The notes: generated by a model not told the origin, from the sequence alone. DNA of 64,000 nt from Gemmatimonadota bacterium (GCA_041390105.1 JAWKQO010000002.1:124001-188000), one strand, 5' to 3'. Shown: positions 36,194-44,700, counted from the stretch's first letter. Numbers and translations: made by a program.

Positions 36194-38185
36194 ATGCCTA
36201 CCTATCGAGAAATCCTCCCCATCAAGCAGAAGGTCGAGTCCGACTTCCTGGGTCGTCCCGGCGTCACGGGTGTCGATGTCGGCACCAAGATCAAGGACGG
36301 CAAGGACACCGGCGTCCCCAGCATCATCGTGTATGTGGCCGAGAAGAAGGACGTGCCGGTCAAGCAGCGGATTCCGGCCGAGGTGGACGGCGTTCCCACC
36401 GACGTGATCCAGCTCACGTTCAAGCCCACGCCCGCCATGCAGCTCCTGACCGAGTTCAGCTCGCAGGTGGACGCGACGCGCTACGCAACGCTGAAGGGTG
36501 GCATGAGCATCGGGCCCTGCCGCTCTCTGTTCCTGCAGCCGCCCGAGGTGCCGGTGGCCGGCAACTACGTGTTCGTGGGCACGCTCGGATGCATCGTCGA
36601 GGACATCGCCACCGGCGATCCCATGATGCTGACCAACTTCCACGTAGCCGCGCTCGACAATGGCTGGACCGTGGGGGATACCATCGCGCAGCCGGGCCTG
36701 CCAGACGGCGGAATGTGCCCCGCGGACGTGAGCGGAACCCTGGCGCGAGCGGTCATCGCCGGCACCACTGCGGGTGGCGCCCCGGGCGTGGACGGCGCTG
36801 TGGTGCGCATCGCGGGACGACCGCGGGAGTGCTCCATCCTGGACATCGGCAACGTGGCGGGCACCGCCACGGCGACCCAAGGGATGAACGTGCGCAAGCG
36901 AGGGCGTACCACCGAGCTCAGCAACGGCGTCGTGCAGTCGGTCAATGCCACCGTGGTGGTGCCCTACGGGGACGGCATCGGTGACGTCACGCTGCAGAAC
37001 CAGATCCTGATCCGCGGCACTCCGCAGCCCAACGGGGTTTTCGGACTGGGCGGTGACTCGGGCTCCGTGGTGGTCAACGGGAACCGTGAGATCGTCGGAC
37101 TCTACTTCGCCGGCAACGACGCTGCGCCCGGGATGCCGGAGGGCGTGATCGGCGTTGCCAATCCCATCCAGGCCGTGCTCGACGCCCTCAACGTGCGCAT
37201 CTGCGTGCCCAAGGCGAAGGACAAGCTCGAGAAGTTCGAGAAGATCGAGCTCAAGTTCGAAGGGAAGCACGAGATCAAGGAGATCCTCGAGAAGTCGCGG
37301 CTCAAGGACTTCAAGGACCACATCAAGGAGCTGCACAAGGAGCTCAAGAAGGAATGGAAGGAGCCCAAGGAGATCTTCGAGGGTGGCCCCAAGGAGATCT
37401 TCGAGAACGACCCCAAGGGCATCGTCGAGGACAAGCCCTTCGACGGCCCGGACTTCCCCGGTGGGCCCATCGGTCCGGGTCCCATCGGCCGCGGCTCCGA
37501 CATCGAGGCCAGGCTGGCCGCGCTGGAGCAGGCACTGAGTCTGGGAGGCGTCGGTGCGCACGCGGGGGGCAAGCAGCCCGCGCAGGAGTTGAAGGCGCCC
37601 AAGGAGAAGCCTGAGAAGGTCGAGATCAAGGAGTGGAAGGAGAAACCCGAGAAGCTCGAGAAGCTCGAGAAGATCGAGAAGATCGAAAAGCGCGAGAAGC
37701 CGGAAAAACTCGAGAAGCCCGAGCGCAAGGAGCTCAAGGACATCCGCAAGGAAGTGAAGGAGTGGAAGGAGCCCAAAGAGCTCAAGGAGTGGAAGGAGCC
37801 CAAGGAGACCAAGGAGCTCAAGAAGGAATGGAAGGAGCCCAAGGAGATCTTCGAGGGCGGTCCCAAGGAGATCTTCGAGAACGACCCCAAGGGCATCGTC
37901 GAAGACAAGCTCACCGACAAGGGAGGTGAGGTGCCGGGCAATCCGGGTGGACCAGGTGCAGGTCGTTCCGGGATCGAGGAGCGGCTCGCTCGCCTGGAGG
38001 CTGCTCTCGGCGGCATGAGCCACTTCATCGGGCAGGAGCTCCGCCCGGATCTGTCCACCGGAGCGCTACGGCAGGAGCCCGACGCGGAGCTGGTGCGAAG
38101 GAGTCAGGCCCTGCAGAAGGAGGCGGGAGACGCGAAGCGCACCAAGGACCACAAGGACCACGTGGAGAAGCTGAGCGAACGTTGA
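36194..38185 (+). CDS. Trypsin-fold protease-like protein with duplicated Lys/Glu-rich tail
   Basis: The product is 663 residues without a signal peptide. Residues 1-75 match the N-terminal element found in NAL1-like bacterial trypsin-fold proteins (GRPGVTGVDVGTK, then IPAEVDGVPTDVI). Residues 95-335 form the protease-like domain with His150 (TNFHVAA), Asp200 (GVDGAVV) and Ser289 (GGDSGSVV), so the triad is complete. After residue 340 the tail is extremely rich in Lys, Glu and Pro. A 33-residue block (starting KELKKEWKEPKE) occurs twice, each copy followed by a Gly/Pro linker and a short heptad segment (IEARLAALEQAL, IEERLARLEAAL). The tail is probably an extended charged or coiled-coil oligomerisation region. 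Substrate and role are unknown. It precedes the ATP-grasp pair. GGAGGGAAGGC supports the start. Confidence 0.87.
   Translation: MPTYREILPIKQKVESDFLGRPGVTGVDVGTKIKDGKDTGVPSIIVYVAEKKDVPVKQRIPAEVDGVPTDVIQLTFKPTPAMQLLTEFSSQVDATRYATLKGGMSIGPCRSLFLQPPEVPVAGNYVFVGTLGCIVEDIATGDPMMLTNFHVAALDNGWTVGDTIAQPGLPDGGMCPADVSGTLARAVIAGTTAGGAPGVDGAVVRIAGRPRECSILDIGNVAGTATATQGMNVRKRGRTTELSNGVVQSVNATVVVPYGDGIGDVTLQNQILIRGTPQPNGVFGLGGDSGSVVVNGNREIVGLYFAGNDAAPGMPEGVIGVANPIQAVLDALNVRICVPKAKDKLEKFEKIELKFEGKHEIKEILEKSRLKDFKDHIKELHKELKKEWKEPKEIFEGGPKEIFENDPKGIVEDKPFDGPDFPGGPIGPGPIGRGSDIEARLAALEQALSLGGVGAHAGGKQPAQELKAPKEKPEKVEIKEWKEKPEKLEKLEKIEKIEKREKPEKLEKPERKELKDIRKEVKEWKEPKELKEWKEPKETKELKKEWKEPKEIFEGGPKEIFENDPKGIVEDKLTDKGGEVPGNPGGPGAGRSGIEERLARLEAALGGMSHFIGQELRPDLSTGALRQEPDAELVRRSQALQKEAGDAKRTKDHKDHVEKLSER
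37337..37435 (+). repeat. Direct repeat copy 1 inside the Lys/Glu-rich tail
   Basis: This 99-base (33-codon) unit is repeated at 37811-37909. The copies differ at only three positions by my reading, all synonymous third bases, so the encoded 33 residues are identical. The repeat period is 474 bases. Confidence 0.9.
37811..37909 (+). repeat. Direct repeat copy 2 inside the Lys/Glu-rich tail
   Basis: Second copy of the 99-base unit at 37337-37435, in frame, 96 of 99 bases identical. It lies nearer the C-terminus and is also followed by a Gly/Pro linker and a short heptad-like helix, so the true duplicated unit is about 70 residues with the linker diverged. Confidence 0.9.
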
Positions 38186-38192
38186 CCCGCGC

Positions 38193-38219
38193 GCGGGGGG
38201 CCGGTCGCCGGCCCCCCGC
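38193..38219 (+). terminator. Strong GC hairpin between the protease gene and the ATP-grasp pair
   Basis: A perfect 12-base stem (GCGGGGGGCCGG, loop TCG, CCGGCCCCCCGC) starts eight bases after the protease stop. No T-run follows, and GGGAGG of the next gene lies about ten bases further. It may partly terminate, protect the upstream message or set the ratio of the two cistrons. Confidence 0.6.
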
Positions 38220-38239
38220 CCCTGCCTGGGAGGTGCTTC

Positions 38240-39040
38240 ATGTGGTTGGTCCTGTGTCCCGCCGATGATCTACCGGCGCTGTGGGCCCACGCGCGTCTTC
38301 GCGAACGCTTGGGACCCGACGTCGAGCTCGTGACCCAGGAGGCGCTGGCTGCGGCGCTCTCCTGGAACCATTGGTTGTCGGCAGATGAAGTCGGCGTCGG
38401 GGTGAGGTTGGCCGACGGCCGCACCATCGATAGCCGGCGCGTGCGTGGCACGCTGAATCGGATCGTGCAGTGCAATCCCCTCCACCTGACGCTGGCGAAC
38501 GCCGGAGACCGGGAGTACGCGGAGCAGGAGTTCAACGCCCTGTTCCTGAGTGCGCTCTCGGCGCTGCCCGATCCGGTGTTCAATCGACCCACGCCCCAGG
38601 GTCTGGCGGGCGCGTTCCGCCATCCCGCCGAGTGGGCGTGGCGGGCGGCCGATGCCGGGCTCCCCACGGAGCCGCTCATCCTGAGCGCCGAAAGCGCCGA
38701 CCCGAGCTGGGGCTGGCATCGTCCGTTCACGCCCGGTCGCACGCTGGAGCGTGCGCTGGTGATCGGCGACCGGGTCCTTGGAGCTCCGGCTCCCGGGCTG
38801 GAGGTGGGATGCATCGCTCTGGCCCACGCGGTGGGCACCGGCATCCTGGGTGTGGATTTCGAAGTGGAGCGGGGTCAAGCCTGGTTCCACGGAGCCACGC
38901 CGCTTCCTGACCTGCGAAGCGGTGGAGACGACGCAATCGCTGCCATCGCAGCGGCGTTCACGCAGGGAGCCGCCGAGGAGTACGACCCGGCCTCTTCCGT
39001 AGCTGCGCCGCAACTCGAACTCGAGGAGGTGACGTCATGA
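38240..39040 (+). CDS. ATP-grasp-like protein apparently lacking the ATP-binding segment
   Basis: The product is 266 residues. By eye it aligns with the next gene's ATP-grasp protein at both ends. Its PVFNRPTPQGLAGAF matches RVVNRLAAMGSNFSK, and RALVIGDRVLGAPA matches VHTIGDAVFATA. GILGVDFEVERGQAWFH matches FAGIDLKLSPGGAVYCF. The region between, which in the partner carries the ATP-binding lysine (IIYKSISGVRS), is shortened. It may therefore be a non-catalytic subunit or substrate-recognition partner. This is inference from visual alignment. Start has GGGAGGTGCTTC; its stop overlaps the next start (ATGA), so translation is coupled. Confidence 0.65.
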   Translation: MWLVLCPADDLPALWAHARLRERLGPDVELVTQEALAAALSWNHWLSADEVGVGVRLADGRTIDSRRVRGTLNRIVQCNPLHLTLANAGDREYAEQEFNALFLSALSALPDPVFNRPTPQGLAGAFRHPAEWAWRAADAGLPTEPLILSAESADPSWGWHRPFTPGRTLERALVIGDRVLGAPAPGLEVGCIALAHAVGTGILGVDFEVERGQAWFHGATPLPDLRSGGDDAIAAIAAAFTQGAAEEYDPASSVAAPQLELEEVTS

Positions 39041-39957
39041 TCCTGCTCGCCGGTGTCCGCTCCGAAGAGCCGCTCCGCCTGGTGGCGGAGGCCCTGGACG
39101 AGGAAGGGACCCCCTATCGGATGTTCCATCAACGCGACTTCGATCACCTGAGCCTGCACGTACGGGTCGAACGCGGACACGTGCGCGGTGCACTGGAAAT
39201 GCCGGACGGTGTGCTTCCCCTGGAGGAGGTGCACGGCGTGTACCTCCGCCTGATGGACGACCGCGTGTTGCCCGAGCTGGAGACGGAGCCGGAGGCGTCA
39301 CAGCGGAGGCACCACTGCCGCGCCCTGCACGAGGCGTTGCTGCGCTGGAGCGAGATCACGCCCGCACGGGTGGTCAACCGACTGGCCGCGATGGGCTCCA
39401 ACTTCTCGAAGCCCTATCAGGCGCAGGCAATCCTGGCGGCTGGATTCCGCACGCCACCCACGCTCATCAGCAATGATCCGGACCGCGTGCTGGCGTTCCA
39501 GCGCGAGCACAGGCGCATCATCTACAAGTCCATCAGCGGTGTCCGCTCGATCGTGCGTGAGCTGGGTGAAGCAGAGCGAGCCAGACTGGACCGGATCCGT
39601 TGGTGCCCGACCCAATTCCAGGCGTACGTGGAGGGTCAGGACGTGCGCGTGCACACCATTGGAGACGCGGTCTTCGCCACCGCCATCACCACGACGGGCA
39701 CGGACTATCGCTACGCCTGCCGCGAGGAGGGAGGAAGCACCGAGTTGGAGGCGGTGTCCCTGGGCGCCGACCTGGAGGCCCGCTGCGTAGGGCTGGCCCG
39801 ACGACTGGGACTGGACTTCGCGGGGATCGACCTGAAGCTGTCGCCCGGCGGGGCCGTCTATTGCTTCGAGGTGAATCCCTGTCCCGCCTACTCGTACTAC
39901 GAAGGGCATACCGGCCAACCCATCGCGCGGACCCTGGCGCGCTATCTGGCTGCATGA
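39037..39957 (+). CDS. RimK/MvdD-like ATP-grasp ligase
   Basis: This 306-residue protein resembles the ATP-grasp carboxylate-amine ligases of the RimK and graspetide (microviridin-type) group. It has a pre-ATP-grasp domain to about residue 115, ATP-binding lysine in RRIIYKSISGVRS, the QAYVEGQDVRVHTIG core, and the metal-binding end FAGIDLKL...FEVNPCPAYSYYE with the Asp and Glu/Asn ligands. Such enzymes form amide or ester bonds between a carboxylate and an amine or hydroxyl, often on a peptide. It overlaps the gene for the shortened ATP-grasp-like protein by four bases. The protease with the Lys/Glu-rich tail upstream is the nearest candidate substrate or partner, an inference from position. 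Confidence 0.85.
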   Translation: MILLAGVRSEEPLRLVAEALDEEGTPYRMFHQRDFDHLSLHVRVERGHVRGALEMPDGVLPLEEVHGVYLRLMDDRVLPELETEPEASQRRHHCRALHEALLRWSEITPARVVNRLAAMGSNFSKPYQAQAILAAGFRTPPTLISNDPDRVLAFQREHRRIIYKSISGVRSIVRELGEAERARLDRIRWCPTQFQAYVEGQDVRVHTIGDAVFATAITTTGTDYRYACREEGGSTELEAVSLGADLEARCVGLARRLGLDFAGIDLKLSPGGAVYCFEVNPCPAYSYYEGHTGQPIARTLARYLAA

Positions 39958-40023
39958 GCGGCCCGGCAGGGCTGCTCGTTACGCGGCACGACCTCCGGGT
40001 GAGTGATCGCGCGGTCCCACGGT

Positions 40024-41259
40024 TCAGCGCCTGCCCGCGGGCACCAGGCGCACGATCCCCGTCGGCGGACCGTCCACGTCGCGGGCGGCCCCGTCGATGG
40101 CCAGGTAGATCGATCCGTCCGGGGCCTGCCTGACATCGCGGATGCGCCCCTGGTCGTGGATGAGCGTCTCCTCATGCACGACCTCTTGCCCTTCCAGCGT
40201 GAGGCGGACCAGGCGCTGACCGCTCATCCCGCCCACGAACAGGCTGCCCCTCCAGCGAGGGAACGCGTCGCCGGTGTAGAACAGCAGGCCCGAGACACCG
40301 ATGGAAGGCACCCAGACGTGTACGGGTTGCTCCATGCCTTCCTGGTGCGTGCCCGCGTGGATGGCGGTGCCGCTGGTGTAGTTCACACCGTACCCGATGA
40401 CCGGCCAGCCGTAGTTCCGACCCGGGAGGATCAGATTGAGCTCGTCTCCGCCCTGCGGGCCGTGCTCGTTCTGCCAGAGGTCGCCGGTCTCGGGGTGGAA
40501 GGCCATCCCCTGCGCATTGCGGTGGCCATAGCTCCAGATCTCGGGCTGGGCGCCCGGGACGCCGACAAACGGGTTGTCCTCCGGCACACGGCCGTCCTCG
40601 TACAGCCGCACGGTGCTGCCGTTGTGGTTGGACAGATCCTGCGCGGGGTGGGCCGTCAGGTCCCCTGCCGAGGGCCATTGCCGGTCGCCCAGGGTGATGA
40701 ACAGATAGCCCTTCCCGTCGAACGCCAGTCGTCCGCCCCACATGGACGCACGCTCGCTGCCGTTGCCGTCGGCGTTTGCGTGGAAGATCTCCTGCACGTC
40801 GCTGAGACGGTCGTTTTCGAAGCGCCCCCGCGCCACGGCCAGGTTGCCGAGTGAATCGGGCCCTGGCTTGGTGTAGCTCAGGTAGAGCAGGCGGTTGCTG
40901 GCGAAGTCGGGATGCAGCACCACGTCGCGCATGCCGGCCTGCTCGAGCCCTCGCATGGAGCGGGCGCCCCTGCCCAGCGCAATCACTTCCGGGATGCCCT
41001 CCACCGGGTCGGGCAGCAACACGCCGTCACGGACGATGCGCAGTCGTCCCGGCCGCTCCGTCACCAACAGATCTCCCTCGGGCGTGAACGCCATCGAGAA
41101 CGGGCGCACCAAGCCGTCCACTACCGGTTCGACCCGGAAGTCGTGCTCGGCGCTGCGGACCAGGGAAGCGTCATCCGCGCTCGGGTCCGGTACGGAAGGA
41201 GCACAGGCGCAGGCGGCCAGCGCGAGGACGGCCAGTGGGGCGCGGTGGACAGGTGACAT
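40024..41259 (-). CDS. PQQ-dependent sugar dehydrogenase-like lipoprotein (aldose sugar dehydrogenase type)
   Basis: The product is 411 residues with a lipoprotein signal (APLAVLALAAC). The propeller shows the aldose sugar dehydrogenase (YliI/Asd) motifs: PFSMAFTPEGDLLVTERPGR, MRDVVLHPDFASNRLLYLSY, GGRLAFDGKGYLFITLGDR, IWSYGHRNAQGMAFHP, WQNEHGPQGGDELN and YGWPVIGYGVNY. These include the loop residues that bind PQQ and calcium in characterised members. It should oxidise sugars in the periplasm if PQQ is available; no PQQ synthesis genes are in the window. GGAGGTCGTCG precedes the ATG at 41259. It converges with the ATP-grasp gene. Confidence 0.93.
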   Translation of the reverse strand: MSPVHRAPLAVLALAACACAPSVPDPSADDASLVRSAEHDFRVEPVVDGLVRPFSMAFTPEGDLLVTERPGRLRIVRDGVLLPDPVEGIPEVIALGRGARSMRGLEQAGMRDVVLHPDFASNRLLYLSYTKPGPDSLGNLAVARGRFENDRLSDVQEIFHANADGNGSERASMWGGRLAFDGKGYLFITLGDRQWPSAGDLTAHPAQDLSNHNGSTVRLYEDGRVPEDNPFVGVPGAQPEIWSYGHRNAQGMAFHPETGDLWQNEHGPQGGDELNLILPGRNYGWPVIGYGVNYTSGTAIHAGTHQEGMEQPVHVWVPSIGVSGLLFYTGDAFPRWRGSLFVGGMSGQRLVRLTLEGQEVVHEETLIHDQGRIRDVRQAPDGSIYLAIDGAARDVDGPPTGIVRLVPAGRR

Positions 41260-41403
41260 CGACGACCTCCGGCATGGGTGAGCCCGGGCCATTGGGCCGT
41301 ACGCGCGCCGGAACCGCAAGGGGCCTCCGCTTCAAGGGCGCGTCCCTGGGCGGGGCCCCGCCGCGCGGGTGGGCCCGCCAGCGCCGCCACCAGCGTCGCG
41401 ACC

Positions 41404-44082
41404 CTACTCCCGCCGCAGCGCTTCCACCGGGTCCAGGCGCGACGCGCGCACAGCGGGCACCAGGCTGGCCAGCGCGGCCACGCCCACCAGCAACGCCGCC
41501 ACCGAACCGAGTGTGAGCGGATCGGTGCCGGTGATCTCGAACAACAGCCGCCGGAGCCCGTTGCCGAGAGGCACCGTGAGTGCCACGCCCACCCCTGCGC
41601 CGATCAGCACCGGGAGCAGTGCCTGACGCACCACCAAGCGGCGCACCCGACCGCGGTCGGCTCCCAACGCCACCCGGAGCCCGATCTCCTGGGTGCGTTC
41701 GCTCACCGTGAACGAGACCACCGCGTAGATGCCGACCGCCGCGAGGATCAGCGCGAAGATCCCGAACACGGTGAGCAGCATGGTGGTGGCCCGGCGTGTC
41801 GAGATGCCGGAGGCGAACGCCTGCTCGATGGTCTGGATGGCGTAGATGGGCTGGTCCGCATCCATCTGGGCGACGGCCGTCCGTACGGAGGGCAACAGCG
41901 TCGCGGGCTCCACGTCCGTGCCCAGCAGCAGGAAGAGCTGGTTCTGGTTGCCTCCGAGCTGATCGTGCAGCCCGAAGATCTCCGGCTCCGGTGGACGATC
42001 GAGGCCGCGGTTCTGCGTGGTTCCCACCACCCCGATGATCTCGTGCCAGGGCTGTTCCGAGTCGGGGCCGCCCAACTTGAGGCGCTTGCCCACCGGATCG
42101 ACGCCGGGGTAGTAGCGGCGCGCCGCGGACTCGTTGATCACCACCACGCGCGGGGTCTCGGCGCGGTCACCGGTCCCGAACACCCGCCCGCTTCGCAGCG
42201 GGATGCCGAGCGCCTGGAAGTAACCGCGCGTGACCACGGTGGTGAGCGCGCGGGGAAGCGTGGCGTCGTCCGAGACGGTGCCGCCTTCGAACCAGAGCTC
42301 GGACTGCGCGAAGGCGATGGGCGGGAACTGGGTGCCCGCCGCGGCGCTGCGTACGCCGGGCAGCGCCTCCATCCGCTCCACCAGCTCCCGGAAGAACGCC
42401 GGTACGGCGTCGCCCTGGTACTCCTCGCGCGGAAGCGTGAGGCGCATGGTCAGCACGTTCTCGTGGGCGAACCCGGGATTCACGCGATTGAGCCGCACGA
42501 AGCTGTTCACCAGCAGCCCGCCCCCGGCGAGCAGCACGAAGGCCAGGGCCACCTCGGTGCCGACGAAGAGGCGCTGTAGACGCTGACGACTCGCGTTGGA
42601 CGTGGAGCCCCGACCCTCCGCCTGCAGAACGCCGGCGGTTTCGGTGCGGCTGCCCTGGAACGCGGGCACCAATCCGAACAGGATGCCCGCAGTCAGAGCC
42701 ACGAGCGACGTGAACGCCAAGACTGCTCCGTTGATCTCGACCGCTCCCGCGATGGGAAGCGCGAGCGTGGTGAGCAGGGCGCGGAGGCCGGCGTTCCCGA
42801 GGAACGCGAGTCCCATGCCCGCTGCCCCTCCCAGCAGCGCCAGGACGATGCTCTCGGCCAGGAGCTGCATGACGAGCGTGCTTCGGCCCGCGCCCAACGC
42901 CGTGCGCACCGCCATCTCGCGACGGCGCCCCTGTGCCCGAGCCAGCAGCAGGTTGGCGGTGTTGGCGCAGACCAGCAGAAGCACGAATGCCACTGCGCCC
43001 AGAATCACGAAGGCGCCGGTGCGGAAGGTCTGCGAGGCCACCTCGTTCCAGCGTAGCGCCTGGATCCGCCACCCTTCGTACTCCTCGAACTCGCCCACGT
43101 AGGCCAGCTCCACCCGGCGCGCGATGCCTTCCATCTCCGTGTTCACCTCCGCGAGCGAGGCTCCGTCGCGGATGCGGGCCAGCAGCTGGAACTGGCGTCG
43201 GTTGCGGGGAAAGACCTCAGGCTTGACCGGCATGATGGTCCACAGGTCCATCCCGTAGATGACCAACCCTTCGGGCAGGATCCCGATGAGCGTGTGCGGT
43301 TGGCCGTTGATGAGGAGGCGACTTCCCACCAGGCTGGAGTCGGCTCCGAAGCGGTCCCTCCAGATGCGGTAGCTGAGCAGCGCCACCGGATCGCCGCGCT
43401 CGACTTCGTCGTCGGAGAAGCCACGACCGAGGTGGGCCGGCATGCCGACGGTCCTCAGCGCGTCGCCCCACCAGAATCCGGTGAACACGTTCTGGGGTGG
43501 CCCGTCGCCGGCGATCTGCCGATTCCCCATGTCCCAGGCCACGACGTCCTCGAGCGTCTCGGTGTTGTCGCGGATGTCGACGTATTCGGCCGGGGCCATG
43601 TGCTCCCAGAACTCCAGATCCCCCCCGAGCTTCGGGAAGCCCGTGCCCACGCCCACGATCCGGTCCGGTTCGGGAAAGGGGAACGGGTTCAAGACGAGCC
43701 CGTAGACCGCGCTGAACACCGTGGTGTTGGCCCCGATGCCCAGTGCCAGCGTGCCCACGATCACCGTGGTGAACGCAGCGTTCTTGCGGGCGGCGCGCAG
43801 CGCCAGCCGCAGGTGGTTCAGCAGCGATCGCATGACTCCATCTCCTTTGGGGGCCTTCCTCTTCGTCCACCGCCGCCGCGTCCGGTGCCCCAGGTTGGGC
43901 GCCACCGACCCCAGGGCCTGCCGCCAGTACCAACGCCGCGCGGCCGCCAGGCCGTGCTGCGCGCGAGACTCGAACTCCTCCTGCAGGTCCCCCAACTGGG
44001 CCTCCCTCAAGTCGGCCGAGGCCGAGAGGGCCACCAGCAGCCGCGCGATCCGGGGCGCCCGCCCGGCTTCCGACGCGCTCAT
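41404..44082 (-). CDS. ADOP-type ABC transporter permease with permease-prefix domain (MacB/FtsX family)
   Basis: This 892-residue protein is an 'acidobacterial duplicated orphan permease' type. Residues 1-75 are the prefix domain (LREAQLGDLQEEFESRAQHG) that precedes these permeases when PadR is next to them. Then comes an FtsX-like permease with MacB periplasmic core (residues about 110-330), FtsX at about 370-490, a second MacB core at about 530-760, and a final FtsX domain ending RASRLDPVEALRRE. No ATPase gene is adjacent, so the partner ATPase must be elsewhere. The ATG overlaps the PadR stop by four bases, giving tight coupling. Substrate unknown; MacB relatives export peptides, lipoproteins or drugs. 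Confidence 0.93.
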   Translation of the reverse strand: MSASEAGRAPRIARLLVALSASADLREAQLGDLQEEFESRAQHGLAAARRWYWRQALGSVAPNLGHRTRRRWTKRKAPKGDGVMRSLLNHLRLALRAARKNAAFTTVIVGTLALGIGANTTVFSAVYGLVLNPFPFPEPDRIVGVGTGFPKLGGDLEFWEHMAPAEYVDIRDNTETLEDVVAWDMGNRQIAGDGPPQNVFTGFWWGDALRTVGMPAHLGRGFSDDEVERGDPVALLSYRIWRDRFGADSSLVGSRLLINGQPHTLIGILPEGLVIYGMDLWTIMPVKPEVFPRNRRQFQLLARIRDGASLAEVNTEMEGIARRVELAYVGEFEEYEGWRIQALRWNEVASQTFRTGAFVILGAVAFVLLLVCANTANLLLARAQGRRREMAVRTALGAGRSTLVMQLLAESIVLALLGGAAGMGLAFLGNAGLRALLTTLALPIAGAVEINGAVLAFTSLVALTAGILFGLVPAFQGSRTETAGVLQAEGRGSTSNASRQRLQRLFVGTEVALAFVLLAGGGLLVNSFVRLNRVNPGFAHENVLTMRLTLPREEYQGDAVPAFFRELVERMEALPGVRSAAAGTQFPPIAFAQSELWFEGGTVSDDATLPRALTTVVTRGYFQALGIPLRSGRVFGTGDRAETPRVVVINESAARRYYPGVDPVGKRLKLGGPDSEQPWHEIIGVVGTTQNRGLDRPPEPEIFGLHDQLGGNQNQLFLLLGTDVEPATLLPSVRTAVAQMDADQPIYAIQTIEQAFASGISTRRATTMLLTVFGIFALILAAVGIYAVVSFTVSERTQEIGLRVALGADRGRVRRLVVRQALLPVLIGAGVGVALTVPLGNGLRRLLFEITGTDPLTLGSVAALLVGVAALASLVPAVRASRLDPVEALRRE

Positions 44083-44426
44083 GCGCGCTCCGCCGCGTCC
44101 GGCTCGCCGCCCAACTCCACACCGTCCCACATGCGGTCCATCATGGTCCGCGATGCTTCCAGGGCCCGGGCTCCGTCTGGCAACAGGCTGAAGTGGCGTC
44201 GGGCCCGGCCTCCCCGGGTGGGGGTGGGATCGCCCTCCTCGGAGGCCACCAGTCCCTTGTCCTCGAGACGCGCCAGTGTGGTGTAGACCGACCCGACCGT
44301 GACGTCGCGTCCCGTCCGGCGCTCGATCTCACGTCGGATCGAGACCCCGTAGCCACGCCCCTCCAGCTGGGCCACGGCCAGGAGCACCACCTGCTCGAAC
44401 TCACCCAGGAACTCGCCTTTGCCCAC
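44079..44426 (-). CDS. PadR-family transcriptional regulator
   Basis: The product is 115 residues: GEFEQVVLLAVAQLEGRGYG at the N-terminus, helix-turn-helix with IERRTGRDVTVGSVYTTLAR, and the wing RARRHFSLLPDGARALE. This matches the PadR branch that sits in front of ADOP permeases. The start is a GTG at 44426, with GGAGG eight bases upstream. The gene overlaps the permease start by four bases. A palindrome in the promoter region, GTCCTA-N13-TAGGAC, is a likely autoregulatory site. Confidence 0.92.
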   Translation of the reverse strand: MGKGEFLGEFEQVVLLAVAQLEGRGYGVSIRREIERRTGRDVTVGSVYTTLARLEDKGLVASEEGDPTPTRGGRARRHFSLLPDGARALEASRTMMDRMWDGVELGGEPDAAERA

Positions 44427-44449
44427 CTCTGCCTCCTCCGGCCACGTTT

Positions 44450-44474
44450 GTCCTACAAAATCGAATAATAGGAC
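44450..44474. promoter_or_regulatory. Putative PadR operator
   Basis: Inverted arms GTCCTA (44450-44455) and TAGGAC (44469-44474) are separated by 13 AT-rich bases containing a possible -10 TATTAT on the minus strand, 24 bases before the PadR GTG. PadR proteins usually bind such spaced inverted repeats near their own promoter. Confidence 0.5.
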
Positions 44475-44475
44475 G

Positions 44476-44700
44476 AGGGGGGTTCGCGAAAGGTTGCAAG
44501 ACCCGCCCGAGCCCGCGGATCAGCACGCCGCGATCCTGAGGGAGCTGATCCCCTACGCGGCCAGTCGCTCCGACCTGGTCCCGGACGCCCATCTTGCCGC
44601 GCTCGCCATCGAGTACGGCATCACGCTCTGCACCACGCATGGGGACTTCGCGCGCTTCCCCGGGCTCAGCTGGAAGAACCCGCTGACGACGCCCGTCTGA
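44476..44700 (+). pseudogene. C-terminal remnant of a PIN-domain (VapC-like) ribonuclease
   Basis: About 75 codons before the stop at 44700 match the end of VapC toxins: HAAILRELIPYA, then DAHLAALAIEYG and TTHGDFARFPGLSWKNPL. The N-terminal half with the first catalytic Asp is missing, and the usual Asp of the TxD core is His (TTHGDF). No antitoxin gene is next to it. It reads away from the PadR gene and its upstream sequence is the PadR promoter region. I call it a decayed toxin gene; a very small functional protein is less likely. Confidence 0.7.

Noticed and set aside
37337..37909. The direct repeats as a CRISPR-like or mobile-element signature
   Set aside because: Only two copies, in frame within one gene, with no spacer array, inverted ends or transposase nearby.
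36170..38023. A 617-codon minus-strand frame with long Leu/Asp runs
   Set aside because: It is the complement of the Lys/Glu-rich tail, whose repeated codons keep the antisense frame open.
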